Shown here piece after piece: positions 48,811 to 58,845 of a DNA stretch of 64,000 nucleotides. Position 1 is the stretch's first letter; each line of letters opens with the position of its first letter. The position numbers and the translations under genes are program-made. This stretch comes from Aptenodytes patagonicus (Eukaryota; Chordata; Aves; Sphenisciformes; Spheniscidae): assembly GCF_965638725.1 (NCBI RefSeq), contig NC_134982.1, positions 42,336,799-42,400,798 of the forward strand, given 5' to 3'. Below the pieces are notes generated by a model. That model saw nothing but the letters and a program-made list of their open reading frames with translations, did no database searches and was not told the DNA's origin.

Positions 48811-49304
48811 TTACCACCACTCACATATTCAAGCATGTTTCCCTAGCACTCAGGAGCAGTAACGTGTTTGATAAGAGGTTTTGCCATGAAGAACACCACT
48901 ATATTAATTTAATCAAATGATAGTAAATATTTCAGATTAATAAGCTTAAATAAGAATATCATAATTCCATAATCTTGTCGTTTAAACACTCGTCTTCAGT
49001 AAAGAATGATAGTGCTGCTAGATCAGTAGAGAGTGGTCCTAACCTTATATTGTCCAGTATTTTAAGCAGTCATTTACAGCATTTTTTTGAAGTGTGAAAC
49101 CTTTTCACATCATGCAGCAGTGTCTGTGTTTTATGTTCATGTTACACAGGTTCAGTGCAACATGGAATCTGACACTTTGGAAAGCTCTCACACGTATGGC
49201 AGATTTACCAATATTCTTCATATTTACTACATTACTATTCTGTGTGACAGCTATAACATTTAGATAAACATAAGCAAACCCAAACACTTTAAGTGTTTTT
49301 TCCC
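48811..49304. other. Unique AT-rich intergenic DNA
   Basis: Nothing recognised. The CR1 element begins a little after the T/C run at 49297-49306. Confidence 0.5.
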
Positions 49305-49959
49305 CCGAAGCCTGAGGTGCCCTTGCAGAACCACTCCACCGCTCTGCAGGCCGAAGAGGAAAGTCCTGTCACACCAGGAGAAGCGCTGGAGCTGAGTAAT
49401 GCAGCCCGACCTGCCCCCCCATATAACAACCAGCGCAACTAAGAAAAGGCGACGGGTGATAGTAGTAGGCGACTCTCTTCTGAGGGGTACAGAGGCACCC
49501 ATTTGCCGACTGGACGCACTCTCTAGAGAGGTGTGCTGCTTACCGGGGGCTCGCATCAGGAATGTCACCGAGAGGCTACCAAGCCTCGTACAGTCCACTG
49601 ACTATTATCCACTGCTGCTGTGTCACGTGGGCACCAGTGACACAGCCAGGAGCAGTCTGAGGACTATCAAGAAGGACTACAGAGCCCTGGGAGCAGCGGT
49701 AAGGGACTTGGGAGCGCAGGTAGTTTTTTCGACAATCCTGCCGGTCAAAGGGAAGGGGTTTGAAAGGGCCAGTCAAATCTGGCAAATCAACAAATGCTTA
49801 CGGGACTGGTGCCACAGCCAGGGATTCGGCTACTTAGACCATGGGACTCGCTTTGAGAAACCTGGTCTACTGGGGGCTGACAGGGTCCATCTGTCAGAGA
49901 AGGGGAAGAGCATCTTCGGTCATAGGCTTGCCAAGCTGGTGAAGAGGGCTTTAAACTGA
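49305..49959 (+). pseudogene. CR1 ORF1 remnant (SGNH-esterase domain)
   Basis: CR1 ORF1 encodes an RNA-binding, esterase-like protein of the retrotransposon particle. Here an upstream part (PLQNHSTALQAEEESPVTPG) is cut from the rest by a frame change in the C7 run at 49415-49421. From 49399 a 186-codon frame carries the SGNH blocks: block I VVGDSLLRG (Ser nucleophile), block III HVGTSD where the family has GTND, and block V DRVHLSEKG with the catalytic Asp and His. Ser replaces the oxyanion-hole Asn. The stop TGA at 49957-49959 overlaps the ATG of ORF2. Confidence 0.9.
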
Positions 49960-52886
49960 TGCCGGGGGAGGGGAACCTCAATCCATCCGACTCCTACCAG
50001 TTTGATGCCAGGGCCAGCAAGAGATGCCCAGAGCCTGGAGAAGGAACACAGGCCAGCAGGAGAGCGCCTGAAGAGCAGCACAAAGGAACTCCAGCTGTTA
50101 AGACAGCTTCATCAGGGACCCAACTTAAATGCCTCTATGCAAATGCACGTAGCATGGGGAATAAACAAGAGACGTGCACACGCCTGCAGGGCTACGACCT
50201 TCTTGATATCACGGAGATGTGGTGGGATGGCTCCTATGACTGGAGCGTTGGGATGGAGGGATACAGGCCCTTTAGGAAGGACAGGCAGGGGAGACGAAGA
50301 GAGGGTGTGGCCCTCTATATCAAGGACCAGCTGGAGTGCATGGAGCTCTGCCTGGGGATGGATGAGGAGCTGACCGAGAGCTTCTGGGTCAGGATAAAAG
50401 GGAAGGCAGGGACAGGTGACATTATGGTGGGGGTCTGCTGCAGGCCACCTGACCAGGAAGACCGAGTGGATGAGGCCCTCTATAGACAGGTAGGAGCAGC
50501 CTCATGCTCACAAGCCCTGGTCCTCATGGGGGACTTCAACCACCCCGACATCTGTTGGAGGGACAACACGGCAGGGCATAAGCAATCCGGGAGGTTCCTG
50601 GAATGCGTCGATGATAACTTCCTTCTCCAAGTGGTAGAGGAGCCGACGAGAAGAGGTGCTATGCTGGACCTTGTTCTCACCAACAAGGAGGGGCTGGTGG
50701 GGAATGTGAAGCTCAAGGGCAGCCTGGGCTGCAGCAACCACGAAATGGTGGAGTTCAAGATCCTTAGGGCAACCGAGGAGGGTGCACAGCAAGCTCCCTA
50801 CCCTGGACTTCAGGAGAGCAGACTTTGGCCTCTTCAGGGATCTGCTTGGTAGAGTGCCATGGGACAAAGCCCTGGAGGGAAGAGGGGCCCGAGAAAGCTG
50901 GTTAAGATTCAAGGATCACCTCCTTCAAGCTCAGGAGCGATGCATCCCAATGAAGAGGAAGTCAGGCAAAAACGCCAGGAGGCCTGCGTGGATGAACAAG
51001 GAGCTCCTGGACAAACTCAAACACAAAAAGGAAGCCTACAGAGGGTGGAAGCAAGGACAGGTAGCCTGGGAGGAATACACAGAAATTGCTCGAGCAGCCA
51101 GGGATCAGGTTAGGAAAGCTAAAGCCCTGATAGAATTAAGTCTGGCCAGGGACATCAAGGGCAACAAGAAAAGATTCTTGAGGTACGTCGGGGATAAAGG
51201 GAAGACTAGGGAAAATGTAGGCCCTCTCTGGAACGAAACGGGAGACCTGGTTACCTGGGACATGGAGAAGGTGGAGGTACTCAATGACTTTTTTGCCTCA
51301 GTCTTCACTGGCCAGTGCTCGAGCCTCTGCCCAAGCCGCAGAAGGCAAAGGTAGGGACTGGGAGAATGAAGAGCTGCCCACTGTGGGAGAAAACCAGGTT
51401 CAAGACCATCTAAGGCACCTGAAGGTGAACAGGTCCATGGGACCTGATGAGATCCATCCATGGGTCCTGAGGGAACTGGCAGATGAAGTTGCTAAGCCAC
51501 TATACATCATATCTGAGAAGTTGTGGCAGTCTGGTGAAGTTCCCACTGACTGGAAAAAGGGAAAAATAACCTCCATTTTTAAAAAGGGAAAAAAGGAAGA
51601 CCCGGGGAACTACAGGCCAGTCAGTCTCACCTCTGTGCCTGGGAAGATCATGGAACAGATCCTCCTGGAAGCTATGCTAGGGCACATGGAGGACAGGGAG
51701 GCGATTTGAGACAGCCAGCATGGCTTCACCAAGGGCAAGTCCTGCCTGACCAACCTAGTGGCCTTCTATGATGGAGTGACTGCATCAGTGGTCGTGGGAA
51801 GGGCTACAGATGTCGTCTATCTGGACCTCTGTCAGGCCTTTAACACGGTCCCCCGCAACATCCTTCCCTCTAAACTGGAGAGGTATGGATTTGATGGGTG
51901 GACTGTCCGGTGGGTGAGGAATTGGTTAGATGGTCACATCCAGAGGGTAGTGGTCAATGGCTCAATGTCCAGATGGAGACTGGTGACGAGTGGCGTCCCG
52001 CAGGGGTCCGTACTGGGACCAGTACTGTTTAATATCTTCATCAATGCCATAGACAGTGGGGTCGAGTGCACCCTCAGCAAGTTTGTAGATGACACCAAGC
52101 TGAGTGGTGCGGTCAACATGCCATAGGGACGGGATGCCATCCAGAGGGACCTGGACAAGCTGGAGAAGTGGGCCCGTGTGAACCTCGTGAGGTTCAACAA
52201 GGCCAAGTGCAAGGTCCTGCACCTGGGTGGGGGCAACCCCCGGTATCAATACTGGCTGGGCGGAGAATGGATTGAGAGCAGCCCTGCCGAGAAGGACTTG
52301 CGAGTACTGGCGGATGAAAAGCTGGACATGAGCCAGCAATGTGCACTCACAGCCCAGAAGGCCAGTCGTATCCTGGGCTGCATCCAAAGAAGCGTGGCCA
52401 GCAGGTCGAGGGAGGTGATTCTGCCCCTCTACTCTGCTCTGGTGAGACCCCACCTGGAGTACTGTGTCCAGCTCTGGGGACCTCAGCATAAGAAAGACAC
52501 GGACCTGTTGGACCAGGTCCAGAAGAGGGCCACGAAAATGATCAGGGGGATGGAACACCTCTCCTATGAGGAAAGGCTGAGCGAGTTGGGGTTGTTCAGC
52601 CTGGAGAAGAGAAGGCTTCAGGGAGACCTTATTGCAGCCTATCAGTACTTAAAGGGGGCTTATAAAAAAGATGGTGGCAAACTTTTTAGCAGGGCCTGTT
52701 GCGCCAGGACAAGGGGGAATGGCTTTAAAGTAAAGGGGGGGTAGATCTAGACTAGATATAAGGAAGAAATTTTTTAAGATGGGGGTGGTGAAGCACTGGA
52801 ACAGGTTGCCCAGAGAGGTGGTGGATGCCCCATCCCAGGAAATGTTCAATGTCAGGTTGGACGGGGCTCTGAGCAACCTGGTGTAG
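49959..52886 (+). pseudogene. CR1 ORF2 remnant (endonuclease and reverse transcriptase)
   Basis: ORF2 makes the APE-type endonuclease and RT that nick the target and copy CR1 RNA. Visible in order: endonuclease start [30 protein letters not shown], and SNHEMVEF (the family has SDH); a linker; the RT fingers [14 protein letters not shown] and [56 protein letters not shown] (family FADD); then [13 protein letters not shown] and the C-terminus. Lesions: frame changes near 50780 and 51340, TGA at 51707-51709, TAG at 52124-52126 in place of a Glu codon, and a shift in the G7 run near 52735-52741. The normal stop is at 52884-52886. The ATG overlaps the ORF1 stop as TGATG. Confidence 0.93.
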
Positions 52887-52970
52887 TTGAAGATGTCCCT
52901 GCCCAGGGCAGGGGGGTTGGACTAGATGACCTTTAGAGGTCCCTTCCAACCCAAACTATTCTATGATTCT

Positions 52971-54880
52971 AAGTCATACTACTACAAAATAAGAGACAGG
53001 TCAAGCCTTATTCTCACATGAATTTAAGTTTGTATCCATGTGAGTGTAAATGGAATTGGGTTTCTGAAGACAAGTTGGAGGAAGGGTTATAAAATCCCAT
53101 ACACAGCTGATGTAAAACTGTAATCTGTTCTCCTTGATTCTATTCTAAAGAGTGCTTTTCAGTTTTGTTTTTTTGTAGAAAACTCTTCAGAAATTTTCCA
53201 AGCCTGACACTTCTTGTGTTAACATATTTCAGATATAAGAAAGTTTCTAAAAATAAAAACTTCATCACATAATGTACCTTTGTAGGCAACTGAATAAAAA
53301 TGATAGCTAGTTTATTTAAAGATGCCTAGCAAGAAATGTAAAATGCATAGTTGATATAGAATCAAAACATGTTTTACTTTAGACTTAGCCTACTGAAGTA
53401 GTTTGGTTTCATTATTAAAAAGGTGTCTAATAGAACTGTACCAGCTTTTGACCCTTAATTCACTCAGCTTAGGACATCCACAGAGTAACTCAGAACAAAA
53501 ACCCAAGAGATACTCTCAGGGGGTTGTTGTCTTGGAAACTGCAGCATGGCCAACTACAGTTTCCTGGAGAAAGATTCCTGTACAAATACCTTTGTTCAAT
53601 TAATTGTTTAGCATAATTGCATTTTCTTTCTCTCCATACTATATCCTATGAGCATAGAGGTCTGCTTAGCCAGCATACAGCGATGTAGACCTATTCCTCA
53701 TTTTGCCTTAATGGCATTCCTGTGTGCCAGCAGATCTGACCCAGAAAATGTACAGCTGTGTCTGCTATGTTTGAAAAACCTTATTTGTTTTCTGTACACA
53801 TCACGTGATTATTCACAGAGTGGATATAACTTCAGTCTTTTATACAAAGAGGAAAAGCTACTTAGTTTAATGGAAGTGAATTTGCATTTAACCTTCTCAA
53901 TGGAAAGTGCACATTTAAATGTTATGTTTGCTGAATAAACCAAACCTAAAGGCCATGAAGATGCATGTTTCATTAATCAAAGTTAAAAGCAGGCCTCACA
54001 GATGTGTGCACTTAAATTTCTGAGCTATAACAAAGGAGAAGGCACAATTACTTACCCCCTCTGTATTTCCTTGTATCGACTAAGACCAGCATAAATTCCT
54101 TGAATCCAAAGGAATCTCATTTCTATCCTAGTCTTTAGGATCAGCCTCTTGGTGCCAAGGCAAGGTAAGGCAAGGAGAAAGGAAAAAAAAAGTACAACTC
54201 ACATTTTTGGAAAGCCAGAATGCGCCATTCTCCAGTTTCAGGACCAACGTTAAAAACTAATTTTATTTTTAATACTATTGTCCTACTCTCTCTCTGCTAC
54301 CATCTTTAGTTCAGATGATGTTTGCAGTTGCAAATCATCGCACTTGAGAGATGACAAATAAGATTTATACCTCCCCTTCAGAGTAAACAAAACATCTACT
54401 GACAAACAGAATTTCGTGCATTAAAGGATAAAAAAGGTCAAATCTGTTTCCTGTTCATTAAACTAACACTAAACAGCAAGAAAACTAGCTGAGATGTATG
54501 CAGCTATAGCATATTGCCAGAACTATCATAACTCCTCTTTACCTACATTAATGTGCACCTAGCAGAGTTCCTCCCTAGCAATATCCTTTAAACATTCTCC
54601 AGATTAACAACTACCCTCTCCTATTCACCACCTCAAAACTACTTTATTTTAATAAGAGGTATTCAGAATGTGAGTTGTCAACAGCACTACAAAAGCATAA
54701 CTGAAAAAGACACAAACTGAAACAGCAGCTGCAGATACCAAAAACACAGACATATTCCAAGAATCCCTCTGTTTGCCTCCCAGCCTTTAAAAGAAAGGCG
54801 AGACTTCATCCATTCATCATACTATGGGTCCACATGTATTTTGCCATCAACTTAATTAAAAATGTAATTTCACCACTTAC
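52971..54880. other. Unique AT-rich intergenic DNA
   Basis: Nothing assigned. A plus-strand frame at 53648-53938 (96 codons) has no recognisable features. Confidence 0.5.
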
Positions 54881-55025
54881 AGTACAAAGGAACGAACGAG
54901 TCCCCGATTCAAAGTAAGCTTCAATCTTGATATCATCTCCCTGTTTCCAGCAATCCGTGTTAATATCTGCATAATGCGATACAGCATTTTAAGTTGCAAG
55001 TAACGAGGACTGAGTATCGCAGGAT
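54881..55025 (-). CDS. Candidate exon(s) of an unassigned minus-strand gene, two open frames
   Basis: The minus strand has a clear donor, TACT|GTAAGTG (54875-54881). Two acceptors are possible. The near one (ATTATGCAG, exon from 54966) gives 86 nt, phase 1 to 0, reading DINTDCWKQGDDIKIEAYFE to FLCT. The far one (CACCTCTGAAGCCTTCAG, exon from 55025) gives a different frame open for 47 codons (DPAILSPRYLQLKMLYRIMQ to RSFV). Only the first is phase-compatible with the phase-0 frame of the segment at 45339-45469. Both frames look protein-like and I recognise neither, so at most one is real. Confidence 0.25.
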
Positions 55026-55550
55026 CTGAAGGCTTCAGAGGTGACAGCTGTTATTCTCAGTAGCCCTCTGCTTATAGGTGTTTTTACATTATCTGGCTTG
55101 ATTGAACTAATTGACACTTGCATGCATCACCCTTAAACAAAATTGTTCATTTCTACCAAGTCAATATATTTTTAAAAGCTTAGAGGGATAACCTTAGCCC
55201 AGGAGGGGGGAGTGAGGGAGGACTTAAAAAAAATCCTGGAATAAGCCTTATCTGTAGTCACTGAAAAGCAAGTTCCTGAACCACAAGTATTTAGTTTATA
55301 TATAACATAGTTTTCTTCCACTTTTGAGCTTTTAATCTGAACAGCATTATCTGACTTCTGAGAGCTGTGGATTCACAAGTTGAAGCCTCGATATTAAAAA
55401 AAAGATCTTTTACTCAAGACAGGACAGATGGTACACACGTACCTCTCAATCTGTTTGGTAACTGCAGTGGAGGTCAAATTCCATTTAAAAATGGGAATTA
55501 TTTGGGACCTTTTATTAAAACAGTTCAAGAAACCAAATCAAATGACATAT
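55026..55550. other. Unique AT-rich intergenic DNA
   Basis: Nothing recognised. Confidence 0.5.
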
Positions 55551-55690
55551 TCTGCACTTAAAAGACCACATTTGGAGTACGGTGTCCAGTTTTGCACTCC
55601 CCAGAACAAGAAAGACACTGACATACCAGGGAGTCCAGGGGAGGTCACCAAGGTGGTCAAGGCCTGGAACACAAGATGTGTGAGCAGAGG
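55551..55690 (+). mobile_element. CR1 LINE ORF2 fragment, sense
   Basis: A 140-bp internal piece encodes a decayed form of the ORF2 C-terminal motif: RPHLEYGVQF-x-x-PQNKKDTD. It has no 3' tail, so it is a deletion or rearrangement remnant. Confidence 0.8.
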
Positions 55691-56838
55691 CTGTACGTAC
55701 CACTGTCATCTGAATATATGCCCAAACCTACAAACAGAATGCAAAAAGCAGAGGGCTGAGTACCAAGTTTATTATTCTGAGTAAGAAGTGTTAACAAAGT
55801 GCCAGAAAAAGAAGTCTTGTGTCAACTCTCCCAAATAACAGCAGATAAAAATCACTTTTTTCATTGAGTCACCTGATTTCTATCTGTTAAGAGCAGAGCT
55901 CTTCTTTTGAAACCAGAGCAGTAGCCCAGATCATCTGAGATGCTTAACCTTGAGCAGTCACATCAGACACTTGTATTAAAAATATGCATGCCCTAAAATA
56001 TTAATCTTAAATGCTGTCTTCTCTGAACTTACATAACTTTACTGCTGACAGATATGTCACAATGAATCAGTTACTTTTAGTGTAATGACATTCGTAATTC
56101 AGAAACTCCTGAATACTAGCTTCAAAAATCACAGTGAGAGTAAACAACTTATTCTTCACATTGTATCTAATTCACATATCTCTTCTGTATACAAGAGAAC
56201 CTGAACTTCTCTTATACAACATTCTTATGGAAATAAGAGCACAGCTATCTGTATTTTCAAAAAGTGTATTCAACAGAGGTAGGAGTGAGGAACTCAGCTG
56301 CATGATGAGCCTCATTTTTAATTCCGTGCATTTTATGATGTTGCAACTGGTCTAGCAAATGTCAATAATGTTAATTAGATTTCACCCCTTCCTCCCCTCG
56401 ACAGGTAAACAGGTAAAACTATCAAACTGCTAATTAATGATCCATTCCTAGTTATGCTTTCACTTTTTTTTCTTTTTAAACAGCTTTGACAGAAAAAAAC
56501 AAAACACTGCAAGAGCTTTTCACAGTGGGAAGGATGTGAGACACCTTTCCTAATCCCTTGGGCAAGGAAGGACTGTTTTTTTGCCCATCAAAATTTGTAC
56601 ACATAGGTACACACACCAATTTAGCAAAAGGGGAGAAAAAGCCAGGAATGGAGGATGATGCAAATTGCACATTTCAGAAAACCTGTGCAGCTGAAGACTG
56701 TCAGAATCCAGTAGCCAACAAAATGTAAGCTCAATGGTATAGCCTTATTTGTTCCTCCCATCCAGTACTGAACTACTAAACTTCCTGGAAAAGAGAAATG
56801 AGAGACTACACCTCATCCAGGTAGAGATGTCAAAGAAA
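55691..56838. other. Unique AT-rich intergenic DNA
   Basis: Nothing recognised. Confidence 0.5.
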
Positions 56839-58845
56839 CATAGAATCATAGAATCATTAAGGTTGGAAGAGACCTGTAAGATCATTGAGTCCAACCATCA
56901 ACCCAACACCACCATGCCCACTAAACCATGTCCCTAAGTGCCTCATCTACTCGTCTTTTAAATACCTCCAGGGATGGGGACTCAACCACCTCCCTGGGCA
57001 GCCTGTGCCAATGTTTCACCACTCTTTCAGTAAAGAAATTTTTCCTCATGTCCAATCTAAACCTCCCCTGGTGCAACTTGAGGCCATTTCCTCTCATCCT
57101 ATCGCTTGTTACTTGGGAGAAGAGACCGACACCCACCTCGCTACAACCTCCTTTCAGGTAGTTGTAGAGCGCAATAAGGTCTCCCCTCAGCCTCCTTTTC
57201 TCCAGGCTAAACAGCCCCAGTTCCCTCAGCTGCTCCTCATAAGACTTGTTCTCCAGACCCTTCACCAGCTTTGTTGCCCTTCTCTAGACACGCTCCAGCA
57301 CCTCAATGTCCTTCTTGTAGTGAGGGGCCCAAAACTGAACACAGTATTCGAGGTGCGGCCTCACCAGGGCCGAGTACAGGGGCACGATCACTTCCCTACT
57401 CCTGCTGGCCACACTATTTCTGATAGAGGCCAGGATGCCATTGGCCACCTTGGCCGCCTGGGCACACTGCCGGCTCATGTTCAGCCGGCTGTCGACCAAC
57501 ATCCCCAGGTCCTTCTCTGCTGGGCAGCTTTCCAGCCACTCTTCCCGAAGCCTGTAGCGCTGCATGGGGTTGTTGTGGCCGAAGTGCAGGACCCGGCACT
57601 TGGCCTTGTTGAACCTCATAAAATTGGCCTTGGCCCATCGATCCAGCCTGTCCAGGTCCCTCTGCAGAGCCTTCCTACCCTCGAGCAGATCAACACTCCC
57701 GCCCAACTTGGTGTTGTCTGCAAACTGACTGAGGGTGGACTTGATCCCCTCATCCAGATCATTGATAAAGACATTGAACAAGACTGGCCCCAAAACTGAG
57801 CCCTGGGGAACACCGCTCATGACCGGCCGCCAACTGGATTGAACTCCATTCACCACAACTCTCTGGGCCCGGCCGTCCAGCCAGTTTTTTACCCAGCGAA
57901 GAGTCCACCTGTCTAAGCCGTGAGCCGCCAGCTTCTCTAGGAGAATGCTGTGGGAGACGGTGTCAAAGGCCTTACTGAAGTCCAGGTAGACCACATCCAC
58001 AGCCTTTCCCTCATCCACTAGGCGGGTCACCTGGTCATAGAAGGAGATCAGGTTGGTCAAGCAGGACCTGCCTCTCATGAACCCATGCTGGCTGGGCCTG
58101 ATCCCCGGTTGTCCCGCACATGCCTTGTGAGTGCCCTCAAGATGAACCGCTCCATAATCTTCCCCGGCACCGAGGTCAGGCTGACAGGCCTGTAGTTCCC
58201 TGGATCCTCCTTCCGTCCCTTCTTGTAGATGGGCGTCACATTGGCAAGCCTCCAGTCGTCCGGGACCTCCCCCGTTAACCAGGACTGCTGATAAATGATG
58301 GAGAGCGGCTTGGCGAGCACCTCCGCCAGCTCCCTCAGCACTCTCGGGTGGATCCCATCCGGCCCCATAGACTTGTGAGCATCTGGGTGGCATAGCAGGT
58401 CGTTAACTGCTTCCTCTTGGATTATGGGGGGTTCATCCTGCTCGCTGTCCCTGTCTTCCAGCTCGGGGTGGGGCTGAATACCCTGAGGATAACTGGTCTG
58501 ACCAGTTATCTGAGGCAGATAAGACTGAGGCAAAGAAGGCATTAAGTACCTCAGCCTTTTCTTCATCCTCAGTGACAATGTTCCCCCCCGCATCCAATAA
58601 AGGATGGAGATTCTCCTTGGCTCTCTTCTTGTCATTAATATATTTGTAAAAACATTTTTTGTTGTCTCTAACAGCAGCGACCAGATTGTGTTCTAGCTCG
58701 GCTTTTGCCTTTCTCATTTCCTCTCTGCACGACCTAACGAGATCCCTGTACTCTTCTTGAGTCGCCTGCCCCTTCTTCCACAAGTGGTAAACTCTCCTTT
58801 TTTTCCTGAGTCCCAGCAAGAGCTCCCCGTTCAGCCAGGCTGAAT
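56839..58845 (-). mobile_element. CR1 LINE, 2-kb 3' half, antisense
   Basis: The tail catagaat-catagaatcattaaggttggaag at 56839 opens the antisense 3' UTR ('gacctgtaagatcattgagtcc', a different subfamily from the 49-53 kb copy). The body covers ORF2 from the linker after the endonuclease (AWLNGELLLG at about 58840) through the RT and C-terminus. It is 5'-truncated at about 58845. Confidence 0.97.
56921..58842 (-). pseudogene. CR1 ORF2 remnant (reverse transcriptase), antisense
   Basis: Reading leftward: the linker RKKRRVYHLWKKGQATQEEY, a frame change near 58490, [16 protein letters not shown] and [15 protein letters not shown], another change near 58110, then a long frame with [48 protein letters not shown] and [13 protein letters not shown], ending at TAG 57284-57286 where the family has Gln. 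The C-terminus resumes ([11 protein letters not shown]) and ends near 56921. The catalytic FADD box reads FADN (57713-57724), so one metal-binding Asp is lost as well as the frame. Confidence 0.93.

Larger units (their letters stand above)
49305..52970 (+). mobile_element. Nearly full-length CR1 LINE, sense
   Basis: About 3.7 kb contains, in order, the C-terminal half or more of ORF1 (esterase), all of ORF2 (endonuclease, reverse transcriptase, C-terminal region), and the 3' UTR with the 'ccaacccaaactattctatgattcta' tail. Full-length avian CR1 is about 4.5 kb, so the 5' UTR and the start of ORF1 are missing. Several frameshifts and stops make it inactive. The 3' end matches the copy at 30148-30410. 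It accounts for the largest GC-rich block in the right half of the window. Confidence 0.97.

Noticed and set aside
53648..53938. 96-codon plus-strand frame
   Set aside because: No recognisable domain, start context or splice signals that link to neighbours.
56885..57799. 304-codon plus-strand open frame
   Set aside because: It is the antisense of CR1 ORF2; the real (dead) coding strand is minus.
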